A stretch of 64,000 nt of DNA from JAENVU01 sp963765075 (GCA_963765075.1 CAVXVA010000004.1:62001-126000), one strand, 5' to 3'. Positions 1 to 8,809 are shown, numbered from the stretch's first letter. Translations and numbers: made by a program. Notes: generated by a model from the letters alone, not told the origin.

Positions 1-344
1 ACCCGTACGTCGGCCCCTGCTACCGCTGCCTCCTTCCTGAGCCGCCGCCGCCGGAACTCGCGCCGAGCTGCGCCGAGGCCGGTGTTCTCGGTGTGCTGCC
101 GGGCATCGTCGGCTCGATCCAGGCCCTCGAGACGATCAAGCTGCTCCTCGACCTCGGCGATCCGCTCGTCGGTCGGCTCCTCGCCTACGACGCGTTGGAG
201 CAATCGTTCCGCACGTTCAAGGTCCGGCGCGACCCGACCTGCCCGGCGTGCAGCGTCGACCCGAGTGAGATCGTGATCGCCGAATACGACCAGCACTGCT
301 TGCCCCACGCGGTTCTCGCCGACGGCAGCACGCTCACGCACTGA
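1..344 (+). CDS. MoeB/ThiF-type sulfur-carrier adenylyltransferase, C-terminal part
   Basis: This is the last part of a gene whose start lies left of the window; the reading frame is open from base 3. The visible 113 residues carry two CxxC pairs (CYRC near the left edge and CPAC about 70 residues later), the structural zinc site of E1-like MoeB/ThiF enzymes. The stretch GVLGVLPGIVGSIQALETIK is the typical helix before the second pair. Enzymes of this family adenylate the C-terminal glycine of a ubiquitin-like sulfur carrier (MoaD or ThiS) in the cytoplasm. The protein stops soon after the second CxxC, so it lacks the C-terminal rhodanese domain of MoeZ-type proteins. Molybdopterin or thiamine use cannot be decided from this end; a moaE gene lies 61 kb away in the window. 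Confidence 0.85.
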   Translation, partial: PYVGPCYRCLLPEPPPPELAPSCAEAGVLGVLPGIVGSIQALETIKLLLDLGDPLVGRLLAYDALEQSFRTFKVRRDPTCPACSVDPSEIVIAEYDQHCLPHAVLADGSTLTH

Positions 345-468
345 CCCACGTCCGTCCGAAACGGACAAACCTCCCGACCCTCCCGGACTTTTCGACTTCA
401 GTTCTGAGTGGGCGCGGTCGAACACCCCACCGAGCCGGGCGCGACCCGGAACCGGTTGGGAGGCCGCA

Positions 469-1137
469 ATGGAAACCATGGGGGAACGTCGAGCCCGTCG
501 CCAGGCGCGACACCGGCTGCAAGCCGTCACCGGGACCAGCGTGGTGCTGGTCGTCGTCGCACTCATCCTGGCATCGTGTGGGGTCAGTCAGTCGACGGCT
601 GGAGCGCCCCCGGCCACCGCGCATTGGTCGATCGACGCGCGCCCGCTCGAAGTGAAACGGATTGCCGCCCGACTCGCAGCGACGGCCACCACCACGACCA
701 CGACTCGACCCGCGGTCAACCCCGACTACGGCCCGCCGCCGGAGAACACCGGAACCGGTCGGCGGATCGTCTACTGCAACTCGTGCCAAGTGGTGTGGCT
801 GATCGACGCCACCAACTACGTCGAGTTCAAGTATCAGGTGAGCGGCCGTCGCGGCACGCCCCGGCCGGGCGAGTACCACGTGTTCCGCAAGCTCGACATG
901 GGCCGCTCGAAAGCGCACCCCGAACTGCGATTGCCGTGGTTCGTCGGCTTTGCCTGGGGTACCACCACCGACATCGGGTTCCACGGCATCCCGCTGCGGC
1001 CCGACGACTCCCAGATCCAGGACGACTCCCAGCTCGGGCAACCGCTGAGTTCGGGGTGTATCCGCGAAACCCAGTTCTGGGCGAAGGTGCTCTACGACTG
1101 GACACCCGAGGGCACCCTGGTGGTCGTGACCGCGTGA
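469..1137 (+). CDS. L,D-transpeptidase (YkuD-fold) lipoprotein
   Basis: The 222-residue protein has a basic N-terminus, a hydrophobic segment and a lipobox LASC (Cys at about residue 38), so it is probably a lipoprotein on the outer face of the membrane. A Thr-rich linker follows. The C-terminal half has the YkuD catalytic pattern: FHGIP near residue 167, then SSGCIR with the nucleophilic Cys near residue 200. The family forms 3-3 cross-links in peptidoglycan or attaches proteins to it. The ATG at 469 is preceded by GGGAGG at 458-463, a good Shine-Dalgarno; an in-frame ATG at 478 is less well placed. The gene converges with pepA, only 16 bases away. A second YkuD protein is encoded at 47275. 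Confidence 0.85.
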   Translation: METMGERRARRQARHRLQAVTGTSVVLVVVALILASCGVSQSTAGAPPATAHWSIDARPLEVKRIAARLAATATTTTTTRPAVNPDYGPPPENTGTGRRIVYCNSCQVVWLIDATNYVEFKYQVSGRRGTPRPGEYHVFRKLDMGRSKAHPELRLPWFVGFAWGTTTDIGFHGIPLRPDDSQIQDDSQLGQPLSSGCIRETQFWAKVLYDWTPEGTLVVVTA

Positions 1138-1153
1138 AGCGCGACCCGCTCCG

Positions 1154-2647
1154 CTACTTCTTCTTCTTCGACGGGCGGTAGGCCTCGGCGAGTTCCAACA
1201 ACGTCCGGACACCGAACCCGGATCCGCCGCGACGCACGTAGCCGTCGTCGGCGCTCGCCCGGGATGGGCCGGCGATGTCGAGATGCACCCACGGCACGTC
1301 GTTGACGAACTCCTGGAGGAACAGACCGGCCGTGAGCGCGCCGCCAAACCCACCGTGGCTGATGTTCTTCATGTCGGCAATCTCGGAGTCGATCATCTTG
1401 CGATACTCCTTCGGCAACGGCAGCGGCCACGTCGATTCACCGGCCCGCTTCGACGCCGCCTCCACGGTGTCGCCCCACTCCTCGTTGTTCGTCATCAGAC
1501 CCGCGATCTTCTCGCCGAGCGCGACCACGCACGCGCCGGTGAGCGTGGCGAGGTCGACGATGCCATCCGGCTTGCCTTCTGCGGCCAGCGCGAGCGCGTC
1601 GGCCAGGATCAGGCGACCTTCCGCGTCGGTGTTGAGCACTTCGGCGGTCTTGCCGTTTCGGAACGTGAGCACGTCACCGGGGCGGATGGCCTCACCACTC
1701 GGCATGTTCTCGACCATCGGCGTGTACGCCACCACTTTGGTCTTGACGCCGAGGTCGGCCATCGCCGACATCGCGGCGATGACGGCCGCCGCGCCCGCCA
1801 TGTCGGTCTTCATCGTCTCCATGCCAGAACCGGTCTTGAGCGACAGTCCTCCGGAATCGAACACGACGCCCTTGCCCACCAGCGCAATCGTGCCGCGCGC
1901 GCCGGCCGGCGAGTAGGTCATCTTCACGAACCGCGGGGCTTGTTTCGACCCTTGGCCGACTCCGATGACGCCGCCGAGTCGCAGCCGCCGCATCGCCGCG
2001 AGGTCGAGCACCTCCACCTTGATGCTCCGCCCGCGCAGGCGCGCCTGCGTGGCCTTGGCGAACAGCTCCGGGGAGAGTTCGCGAGCCGGCGTATTCACCA
2101 TGTCGCGCGCCCACAGGACTGCGTCCGCGACCACCTCGCCGCGAGCCAGCGCGGAACGGGTCGCGGCGCCGCCGCCACCGAGGATGACGACAGTCGCCAA
2201 CTTCCGTTCTGACTTCTTCGACCGGTACTCGAGGAACTCGTACCCGCCCAACATGAAGCCTTCGACCAGCGCCTGCACGGCCGCGGCGCGTTCGACGTTC
2301 GCCGGTGCCGCGTCGGCCAGTGTGGTCGCGACCCGAGCCGAACCCGATGCGCGTTGGGAAACGAGGGCCCCCGCGACTCGCAGACTGTCGGCGGTCACGT
2401 CGGCCTCGTTGCCGAGCCCGACCAACAACGCCGACTTCGCCGGGCCGCGGAGGGGCACAAAGAGGGCCTGGCCCTTCGCTCCGGTGAACCCGGCGCGGGT
2501 CATGAACCCGACGAGGTCCCCGTCACATGCGGCATCGACCGCGGCAGCACCGGGGCCGAGGTTCCGATCGGCGAAGACCGGGACGGCAAGCACATCGGCG
2601 CGGGTGCGCTCAGGCGCGGTCGTGGCCAGCGAGAACGAGATCGACAC
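1154..2647 (-). CDS. pepA: Leucyl aminopeptidase (M17 family)
   Basis: Cytosolic M17 metallo-aminopeptidase of 497 residues, the usual family length. The signature NTDAEGRL is present, followed by LADAL, and upstream lies GKGVVFDSGGLSLK with further metal and substrate residues. The enzyme uses two divalent metals to remove N-terminal residues from peptides. The frame is open further upstream, but GTG at 2647 is chosen. It has GGAGGA just before it, starts at the conserved beginning of the N-terminal domain, and avoids overlap with the adenosyltransferase gene, which ends 19 bases upstream. The protein ends in a Lys-rich tail (SKKKK). Same-strand spacing suggests co-transcription with the cobalamin adenosyltransferase. 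Confidence 0.93.
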   Translation of the reverse strand: MSISFSLATTAPERTRADVLAVPVFADRNLGPGAAAVDAACDGDLVGFMTRAGFTGAKGQALFVPLRGPAKSALLVGLGNEADVTADSLRVAGALVSQRASGSARVATTLADAAPANVERAAAVQALVEGFMLGGYEFLEYRSKKSERKLATVVILGGGGAATRSALARGEVVADAVLWARDMVNTPARELSPELFAKATQARLRGRSIKVEVLDLAAMRRLRLGGVIGVGQGSKQAPRFVKMTYSPAGARGTIALVGKGVVFDSGGLSLKTGSGMETMKTDMAGAAAVIAAMSAMADLGVKTKVVAYTPMVENMPSGEAIRPGDVLTFRNGKTAEVLNTDAEGRLILADALALAAEGKPDGIVDLATLTGACVVALGEKIAGLMTNNEEWGDTVEAASKRAGESTWPLPLPKEYRKMIDSEIADMKNISHGGFGGALTAGLFLQEFVNDVPWVHLDIAGPSRASADDGYVRRGGSGFGVRTLLELAEAYRPSKKKK

Positions 2648-2666
2648 GGTTCCTCCAGGGGGATGA

Positions 2667-3221
2667 TCAGCGATTGGGCCGGGCAGCACGGAACTGCCCT
2701 TCCTGCCACCGACCGAGGGTCCAACACAGGTCGGCGAGGCGATTGAGATAGGGCACGACGAAACTGTCGGCGCCGAGCCACCCTTCACGGGTGGCCGTCA
2801 CACACTCGCGCTCGGCGCGCCGGACGGTCGTACGAGCGACGTCGAGAGCAGCCGAGACCCGGTCCTCACCGGGAAGTACGAACTGCTGCGGCGGGTCGAA
2901 CCGTTCGGTGATCATGTCGATCAAGGGTTCGAGGTCGGTGACCATCGATTCGGTCACGAGGTATTTCCCGGGTTCGAGCTTGTGGCGGTTCTCGGGCGCG
3001 GTCGCGAGTTCGGCCCCGACCACGAACAGTTCCTGCTGGAGTCGGATCACGATCTCGCCCAACTCGGAGTCAGGCGTGGCCTCGGCGCGGGCCATCCCGA
3101 GCGCGGCGACGGCCTCGTCGGTCGTGCCGTAGGCCGTCGGGCCAGGGCCGTCCTTGTCGGTGCGACCACCGAAGAACAGTCCCGTGGTGCCGTCGTCTCC
3201 CGTGCGCGTGTACACCTTCAT
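2667..3221 (-). CDS. pduO: Cob(I)alamin adenosyltransferase, PduO type
   Basis: The 184-residue protein transfers adenosyl from ATP to cob(I)alamin, making adenosylcobalamin in the cytosol. The PduO-family marks are the N-terminal KVYTRTGDDGTTGL with the ATP-binding TRTGD, then YGTTDEAVAALG, LPGEDRVSAALDVARTTVRR, and YLNRLADLCWTLGR near the C-terminus. It is not of the CobA/CobO P-loop family. The ATG at 3221 has GGAGGG 8 bases upstream and a possible -10 TAAGCT farther up. A cobalamin-dependent methionine synthase lies at 11223, consistent with B12 use by this organism, although that enzyme uses methylcobalamin. Confidence 0.9.
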   Translation of the reverse strand: MKVYTRTGDDGTTGLFFGGRTDKDGPGPTAYGTTDEAVAALGMARAEATPDSELGEIVIRLQQELFVVGAELATAPENRHKLEPGKYLVTESMVTDLEPLIDMITERFDPPQQFVLPGEDRVSAALDVARTTVRRAERECVTATREGWLGADSFVVPYLNRLADLCWTLGRWQEGQFRAARPNR

Positions 3222-3359
3222 GACTGAGTCCCTCCGCGCATCTGGTTCAGCTTAGGACCGAGTCTCAGGTCGACTGGGGTCCGTCCGCAGAGTCGCCGTC
3301 GCGACCGTCCGTTCGCCATCGCAGCCGCAAGCAGGCGCCTGTGTTTCAATCCTCTCCTG

Positions 3360-4889
3360 ATGAGCGACGATGGGAACCTCCGTTCCGGGCACGGGCGGCG
3401 AACCGTCGAGATCGTTGCCGTGTGTTTCATCGTCGCCACGATCGGCATGACCCTCAGGGTCGCGATCGAGAACCCGTTGTACCAAGGGGACTCGGTCCAC
3501 CTGGTGAGCGGGGCGTGGCACAGCGTCGACTGCATCAGTCACGGCGTCTTCACGGACTGTCAGACCTGGAATGGTGGGACTGCGGCCGACGAAGCCGAGA
3601 CCCATGTCGGTCCGTGGCCACTCATGCAATACATCCCGGCCGCCGCACTCCGATGGGTTGGCGTGTCAGGCGAACAGACCCTCCACACCCTGATCGTGAT
3701 CAACGCGCTCGCCCTCGGGGCACTGGTGGCCATCGCCTGGTTCACGCTCCGCCGGCTCTGCGCGCCGGTGTGGGCACCGATCCTTGCGACGGCGCTCGTG
3801 ACCGGACCGTTGCTCTGGTACGGCACCAGTGCCTTCGGCGAAGCGCTGGGTGCGACGGTGGTCCTCGCGGCATTCTCCGCCTTTTTGCTCCACGCCCGAC
3901 CGTGGGTGATCGGAATCCTCGTCGCCGCCGCGAGCATCACGAAGGAAACCAACCCCGCGTTCATCGCGGCGCTCGTGGTGCTGTGTCTCTTCCTGGAATC
4001 GGCCACGGCCGCCGCCGCAGACGACCAGACGAGTTGGCAACGCCGGGTCATCGCACCGATCATCGGCATCATCGCGGGGGCCGCGGCCAATACGGCCTTC
4101 AACCTCTTCCGTTTCGGATCAGTCCGCAACACGATCTACCTGGATCCGTTGTTGCAGGTGCCAACCCTGCGAATCGCCGCCCGTTCGTTCATCGCACAGT
4201 GGTTCGCGCCGAACGGCGGAATGCTGTGGTTTTGGCCGAGCGCGCTCGCGATCCTGCTGCTCGTCACAGTCGGCTCGCTGCACAAGCTCTTCCGCCGGCC
4301 TCTCCCGCGGTCCCAGTTCGTGCCGCTCGGAGTGGTGGGTCTTCTGGTGGCGATGGTGATCGGTCTGTCCCGCTGGTACTCACCCTTCGGCTGGTTGGCC
4401 TGGGGTCCGAGACTGACCTACACGATGGTGCCGGCGATGCTGCTCGTGACGTGTGTTGCTGCGAACCGGGTGGCGACCCGGATGCTCCACCGGGTCCTGA
4501 CCGGCGCGGCGTTCTGGTTCGTCCTCGTCGGCGTGGTGGTGGCCGCAGTCCCGCAGGCCGCCGTGGTGTATCAGCCGAACGTCATCCCGGATTTCTTCCA
4601 CGATCCGAACCCCAACTGTCCCGACTACGGCCACATCGAAGTCCAGGATGCCTATTACCACTGCTTCTTCTGGACGGCATGGCATCGACAGCCATATCTC
4701 CTCGAGCGTGGCCTCGACGGCGTCGATACGGTGGGCGGCAAGGTCATCACGGTCACGATGATCGGTGCTGCCATCACGCTGATGTTCGCCGCACGGAGCC
4801 GGGCCCACCGCGGTGAACTCACTCCTGCCGGTCACACCGTGACGGTCGACGCAGGCCCGGACTCATCGGCGCGAGCGCGACCCGGGTAG
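3360..4889 (+). CDS. Polytopic membrane protein, probable GT-C-type glycosyltransferase
   Basis: This 509-residue protein has about ten hydrophobic segments and begins with a short polar N-terminus. After the first membrane segment comes a long acidic loop containing GDSVHLVSGAW and DEAETHVGPWPLMQY. An acidic residue pair in the first extracytoplasmic loop followed by many helices is the layout of GT-C enzymes, which use polyprenyl-phosphate sugars. No family-specific motif was recognised, so substrate and linkage are unknown. The neighbour at 4929 is a GT2 of the polyprenyl-phosphate-sugar synthase type, which could supply the donor. No clear Shine-Dalgarno or TAnnnT box precedes ATG 3360, so the exact start is uncertain. 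Confidence 0.65.
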   Translation: MSDDGNLRSGHGRRTVEIVAVCFIVATIGMTLRVAIENPLYQGDSVHLVSGAWHSVDCISHGVFTDCQTWNGGTAADEAETHVGPWPLMQYIPAAALRWVGVSGEQTLHTLIVINALALGALVAIAWFTLRRLCAPVWAPILATALVTGPLLWYGTSAFGEALGATVVLAAFSAFLLHARPWVIGILVAAASITKETNPAFIAALVVLCLFLESATAAAADDQTSWQRRVIAPIIGIIAGAAANTAFNLFRFGSVRNTIYLDPLLQVPTLRIAARSFIAQWFAPNGGMLWFWPSALAILLLVTVGSLHKLFRRPLPRSQFVPLGVVGLLVAMVIGLSRWYSPFGWLAWGPRLTYTMVPAMLLVTCVAANRVATRMLHRVLTGAAFWFVLVGVVVAAVPQAAVVYQPNVIPDFFHDPNPNCPDYGHIEVQDAYYHCFFWTAWHRQPYLLERGLDGVDTVGGKVITVTMIGAAITLMFAARSRAHRGELTPAGHTVTVDAGPDSSARARPG

Positions 4890-4915
4890 ACGGTCGAACC
4901 TCGAGGTTCCGCAAC

Positions 4916-4921
4916 TATGCT
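4916..4921 (+). promoter_or_regulatory. -10 box TATGCT, leaderless start of the GT2 gene
   Basis: TATGCT is followed by 7 bases and then TTG at 4929. The spacing matches the other leaderless starts in this window and argues for TTG 4929 over ATG 4917, which lies inside the box. Confidence 0.55.
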
Positions 4922-4928
4922 GAAATCC

Positions 4929-5882
4929 TTGTCCGAGCGACCGCCTCCCCGCGTCTCGATCCTGATCCCTGCGTACAACGAGTCCGAGTCGATCGGTCAG
5001 TTCCTCCAGGAACTGATCCAGGTCCTCGACGACAAGGCCACCGATGCCGAGGTCATCGTCATCGACGACGGGAGTACCGACGGAACGAAATCCGTCGTGC
5101 GCCGCGCGTGCCCGGACGACCCGCGCGTGCGGGTGCTCCGACTCCGCCGCAACCAAGGCAAGTCGCACGCACTCCAAATCGGCATCGACGCGGCCCGCGG
5201 CGAAGTCGTCGTCCTCATGGACGCCGACGGCCAGGACGACCCGCACGAGATCCCGCGCCTGCTCGACGCGCTCGATGACGGCCTCGACCTCGTCACCGGA
5301 ATGCGCGAGGTACGCCAAGACCGCTTCATCAAACGTTCGACGTCGCGCGTGTACAACTGGACCACCCGCCGCCTCACCGGCGTCGACGGTCACGACTTCA
5401 ACAGTGGATTCAAGGCCATGGGCATCGACGTTGCTCAGTGCCTGGATCTGTACGGCGACCTGCACCGCTACATCCCCGTCCTCGCCGCGTGGTCGGGGTT
5501 TCGAGTCGGAGAGGTCGCGGTCAACCACCGACCCCGTCTGGGGGGCTCCAGCAAGTTCGGACGCGCCCGGTTCTGGAGGGGTTACCTCGACCTCCTGACC
5601 GTGAAGTTCCTGACCACCTACACGAACCGTCCGCTCCACCTGCTCGGGTCGCTGGGCAGCGCGCTCGGCGGCATCGGCCTCCTCGTGTTGGCCTGGCTGT
5701 CGGTTCAGTGGATGTTCGGCCAAGGCATCGGTACGCGTCCGGCGCTGACCGCGGGCGTGCTCCTCGTCATCGTCGGTGTCCAGCTGATTTCGCTCGGGCT
5801 CGTCGCCGAACTCCTCGTCTCCCTGGCTCATCGCGGCGGCGGGCAGCGCCGCCATGCGGGCTCGGTCGTGGACGAAGACTGA
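4929..5882 (+). CDS. Family 2 glycosyltransferase, polyprenyl-phosphate sugar synthase type
   Basis: The 317-residue protein begins LSERPPPRVSILIPAYNES, the GT2 N-terminus. It continues with VIVIDDGSTDGT (nucleotide binding) and LMDADGQDDP, which holds the DxD metal-binding motif. The C-terminal third has two hydrophobic segments after SSKFGRARFWRGYLDLL, as in GtrB/DPM1-like enzymes. The family transfers a sugar from a nucleotide to undecaprenyl (polyprenyl) phosphate at the inner face of the membrane; which sugar is unknown. TTG 4929 is preferred because a -10 TATGCT lies 7 bases upstream; ATG 4917 is in frame and would add four residues. It converges with the GT4 gene that ends at 5905. Confidence 0.88.
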   Translation: MSERPPPRVSILIPAYNESESIGQFLQELIQVLDDKATDAEVIVIDDGSTDGTKSVVRRACPDDPRVRVLRLRRNQGKSHALQIGIDAARGEVVVLMDADGQDDPHEIPRLLDALDDGLDLVTGMREVRQDRFIKRSTSRVYNWTTRRLTGVDGHDFNSGFKAMGIDVAQCLDLYGDLHRYIPVLAAWSGFRVGEVAVNHRPRLGGSSKFGRARFWRGYLDLLTVKFLTTYTNRPLHLLGSLGSALGGIGLLVLAWLSVQWMFGQGIGTRPALTAGVLLVIVGVQLISLGLVAELLVSLAHRGGGQRRHAGSVVDED

Positions 5883-5904
5883 GCCCGGCGATCGCGGGCC
5901 TGTC

Positions 5905-7017
5905 TCAGCCGGTCGGCCCGCCCCGATTCGTCGCCGCAGCCAGTTCGGCCATCAATCGGTCGGCGAAGGAATCACGACCGAATCGCGATTCGGCTTCGGC
6001 CTGGTAGCGCCGACCTCGCCGAGCAAGCGACTCCCGGTCGGCGACGAGTTCGGTCACTGTGTTCACCCAGGCCGCCACGTCGCCGGGCGGGCACAGCACG
6101 CCCGCCGCACCCTGCGCCACCGCGTCACTCATTCCCTCGATCGCGCTCGCCAGCGCCGGCGTTCCCCGCGTCGTCGCTTCGACGATGACCAGGCCGAAGC
6201 CCTCCATGTCTCCGGGCGTGATCAGGTTGGGCTGAACGAAGAGATCGGATCCGGCCAGGAAGATCTCCCGGTCGGAGTCCGACACGGAGCCGAGAAGATG
6301 GACCCGATCTTCCAGGCCGGCGCCGACGACAGCCTCGGCAATGGGTTCGGCTTCCGCTCCGCTCCCCGCCACGACGTAGTGCACCGTCGAAGGGAGTTTC
6401 GGCATCACCTCGCTTACGAACCACCGGACACCCTTCCGACGAACGAGCCGTCCGAGGGTGAACAACACCACGGCCTGATCGTCGAGACCCAAGCGAGCCT
6501 CGATCACCTCGCGGGCCGTCACTCGATCGGGGGCACCCGCCGACGGCGGTCCGACGCAGGGTCGAACCACCGCCAGGCGATCATCGGGAACGCCGACTCC
6601 GCGCGCGACCTCTGCAGTCGCGTCACTGATCGCGACCACTCGCGCCGCGCGCGGCAGCAGACGGCGAACCAGGCTGGGATACGGCGCACGGCGCCAGGTG
6701 AGATCCAACCCGTTCACGAGCGCGACGTGGGGGACCCGGAGTGCCGCCAGCACCGGCCAGAGGACCATGAACGTGACCGCGTCGTACCCAACGACGACAT
6801 CGACCCGGTGTCGCAGAACCAAGGTCGCGGCTCGGCACCAGGCGCGGGCATAGAACCAAGGAAGGCTCCGATTCGAGCCACCGTGAGCAAGGAGTTGCGC
6901 GTCCGGAGCCCGAGCATCGAGCGCGGCCCATACGCCGGCCGCGAGGGTCTCCATGCCTCCGATCGACGGCGGAAAGCGACGCGAAACAAAGAGGGGCCGG
7001 AGCGCCGGAGTGGTGAT
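5905..7017 (-). CDS. Family 4 glycosyltransferase, apparently starting at an ATC codon
   Basis: GT-B fold glycosyltransferase of the GT4 family. The C-terminal half has LFTLGRLVRRKGVRWFV, the loop DMEGFGLVIVEA (the EGFG..E donor site) and GVLCPPGD. The N-terminal half has VVVGYDAVTF and ISDATAEVARG. The first ATG in frame is at 6954, but the family's first strand and glycine loop, PLFVSRRFPPSIGGMET, begins about 14 codons upstream of it. Between that motif and an in-frame TGA at 7035-7033 there is no ATG, GTG or TTG. ATC at 7017-7015 sits 8 bases after a -10 TATCCT and gives a normal 370-residue protein. Acceptor and sugar are unknown. Confidence 0.78.
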   Translation of the reverse strand: MTTPALRPLFVSRRFPPSIGGMETLAAGVWAALDARAPDAQLLAHGGSNRSLPWFYARAWCRAATLVLRHRVDVVVGYDAVTFMVLWPVLAALRVPHVALVNGLDLTWRRAPYPSLVRRLLPRAARVVAISDATAEVARGVGVPDDRLAVVRPCVGPPSAGAPDRVTAREVIEARLGLDDQAVVLFTLGRLVRRKGVRWFVSEVMPKLPSTVHYVVAGSGAEAEPIAEAVVGAGLEDRVHLLGSVSDSDREIFLAGSDLFVQPNLITPGDMEGFGLVIVEATTRGTPALASAIEGMSDAVAQGAAGVLCPPGDVAAWVNTVTELVADRESLARRGRRYQAEAESRFGRDSFADRLMAELAAATNRGGPTG

Positions 7018-7025
7018 GGCGAGTG

Positions 7026-7031
7026 AGGATA
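7026..7031 (-). promoter_or_regulatory. -10 box TATCCT of the GT4 gene (leaderless, ATC start)
   Basis: On the minus strand TATCCT (7031 to 7026) is followed by 8 bases and ATC at 7017. It faces the divergent -10 box at 7067-7072; only 35 bases separate the two hexamers. Confidence 0.55.
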
Positions 7032-7066
7032 CTCAGCGCCGTGCACTGGGTCGAACACGCTCGGTC

Positions 7067-7072
7067 TACCGT
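7067..7072 (+). promoter_or_regulatory. -10 box TACCGT of the methyltransferase gene (leaderless)
   Basis: TACCGT, then 8 bases, then ATG 7081, with no Shine-Dalgarno needed. Confidence 0.6.
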
Positions 7073-7080
7073 GCAGGGCG

Positions 7081-7734
7081 ATGACGGCCCCACCAGACCG
7101 GTCCTTTTACGAACTCGAGTACCACTTCGGCCAAGACGTCGATCAGCCCGGCGAATCCCGGCTCCGCCGCGCGCTCGACCTCCTCACCCCGTTGGCCGGA
7201 TCCACATTTCTCGACCTCGGCTCGGGTGTGGGGTGGGCCGCGCAGCTCGCGGCCCACGATTCCGCCGCCGTCGCGGTGGGAGTCGATTTCGCGTGGCGCG
7301 CACTCGCGCTCGGCGCCGAACACATTCCCGGGGTCGAACGGGTCCAGGCCGATGGCTGTCTGCTTCCGTTTCGCTCCGAGTCGTTCGACGCGGTGTTGTC
7401 GTTCGGCTCTCTCGAACACTTCCCGGATGTCGATGCCGGACTCCGAGAGTTGGCTCGGATCCTGAAACCGAACGGTGCGGCGGTCATCGTCGTACCGAAC
7501 TTCTTCGTTCGCACCGAACAGCCCGTCGAGCTGCGTCTCAGTCGAAGGGGTTGGACTCAGCGCTGCGAGGCCGCCGGACTGCACATCACTACCGTCGCTG
7601 CGGATCCCGGCCCGGCCGTGCTGCGAGACCGTCGCCCGGTGCGCATGGCGGCCCGCGCCGCGGCCAAGGTCCTCGCGGTCATTCCGTATTTGCCCTACCA
7701 GTTCATCTTTCGCCTCGAACGTTCGAGGCGTTGA
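7081..7734 (+). CDS. Class I SAM-dependent methyltransferase
   Basis: The 217-residue protein has the Rossmann-type methyltransferase motifs in order. Motif I is FLDLGSGVGWAAQLA (about residues 43-57), followed by the acidic end of strand 2, VGVDFAWRAL. Next come ADGCLLPFRSESFDAVLSFGSLEHF (motifs II-III) and LRELARILKPNGAAVIVVPN. This is the UbiE/MenG-like Methyltransf_11 layout. The substrate is not evident; lying between glycosyltransferase and flippase-like genes it may act on a glycan or lipid. The start at ATG 7081 is supported by the -10 TACCGT 8 bases upstream. Confidence 0.82.
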   Translation: MTAPPDRSFYELEYHFGQDVDQPGESRLRRALDLLTPLAGSTFLDLGSGVGWAAQLAAHDSAAVAVGVDFAWRALALGAEHIPGVERVQADGCLLPFRSESFDAVLSFGSLEHFPDVDAGLRELARILKPNGAAVIVVPNFFVRTEQPVELRLSRRGWTQRCEAAGLHITTVAADPGPAVLRDRRPVRMAARAAAKVLAVIPYLPYQFIFRLERSRR

Positions 7735-7740
7735 CAGATC

Positions 7741-8685
7741 TCACCCGTCGGGCGACTCGCCGTCGGGCACCTCAGGCTCAACGCGATCGCGGATCGTTGC
7801 GAGTCGGGCGGGGCGAACCCAATGCGACGCGACGAGCGCCATGAGCCCCTCGGCGGCAACGGTGGTCAGCCGGAGATACACACTCGTGGCGACGAGCACC
7901 GACGATGGATACGCACCGTGGAGCAACGCGACGAGTACCGCTTCGCGGATCCCGAGCCCCGACGGGATCGGGATGACGACGAAGCCCGCGGTCCACGCCG
8001 CGGCGTACGCGCCGACGACCCACAACGGCTCGTGAAGCCGTCCGTATCCGTTGAGCAACACCAGGTACGCAACCGTGGTGAGACCGAGGGTGACGACACT
8101 CGCCAACCACGCGCGCACGATCACCGCCTGGTTGGGCACGAGTTCTTCGGTCGCGTCGCGGGTCCGTGGGATCTTTCGGAGCACCCACACCATCCAGCGG
8201 CGATCGACCAACGCGAGCGATGCGACCCCACCCACCACGAGCGCGGCTCGCACCCACCCTGGTGGATTCGGCCACGCAAACGCGAGGAGCGGCAGAAAGG
8301 TGCAACCGGCGACTGCCTGGCAGACAGCCAACACTGAGAAGGAAGTCGCGCCCCGCCGGACGCTGACACCGGCCGAGCGCGCCAGCGCCACCTGTCCGCT
8401 CGCCTGGAACACACCGCCGGGGACGTACTTTCCGAGCTGCGCCACGATCAGGCTCGCTCCGTGCTCCACCCGGTGGCCGCCACCGAGCAGCATCGCCCAG
8501 GCGGACCCGGCGCAGACGAGACCGACCATCCACAATACGACCGCGGCCACGATGCGCCAGACCGATGGCAGCTCGCCGTTCGTGGCGTTCCACGCATCAA
8601 CCACTGCGTACGCGAAGAACGCGAACACGATTCCGATCAGGACGATCAAGCCGACGCGCCGCACGATCGGGCTCACGGTTCGCAA
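7741..8685 (-). CDS. Lysylphosphatidylglycerol-synthase-TM-like membrane protein (AglD/UPF0104-like)
   Basis: The 314-residue protein has about eight membrane segments. The sequence LGKYVPGGVFQASGQVALA matches the 'GKY.PGG' signature of the LPG_synthase_TM family, whose members include AglD and the flippase half of MprF. Without the cytosolic aminoacyl-transferase half it cannot aminoacylate lipids, so a role in lipid or lipid-linked sugar handling is more likely. The ORF begins TTG at 8685, 9 bases after TAGGTC, consistent with a leaderless start; GTG at 8676 is the alternative. The gene converges with the methyltransferase, 6 bases away. Confidence 0.72.
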   Translation of the reverse strand: MRTVSPIVRRVGLIVLIGIVFAFFAYAVVDAWNATNGELPSVWRIVAAVVLWMVGLVCAGSAWAMLLGGGHRVEHGASLIVAQLGKYVPGGVFQASGQVALARSAGVSVRRGATSFSVLAVCQAVAGCTFLPLLAFAWPNPPGWVRAALVVGGVASLALVDRRWMVWVLRKIPRTRDATEELVPNQAVIVRAWLASVVTLGLTTVAYLVLLNGYGRLHEPLWVVGAYAAAWTAGFVVIPIPSGLGIREAVLVALLHGAYPSSVLVATSVYLRLTTVAAEGLMALVASHWVRPARLATIRDRVEPEVPDGESPDG

Positions 8686-8809
8686 CGTCGCACCGACCTA
8701 CCAGGCCAGGAGGCCAGAACTAAGACCGTCATCGGTGGGCAACCGTAACTGACAACACCGCGTTGGTAGTGTGCCGCCACGGCGCTCGCGCGGCGTCCCG
8801 TCGGTGGAG

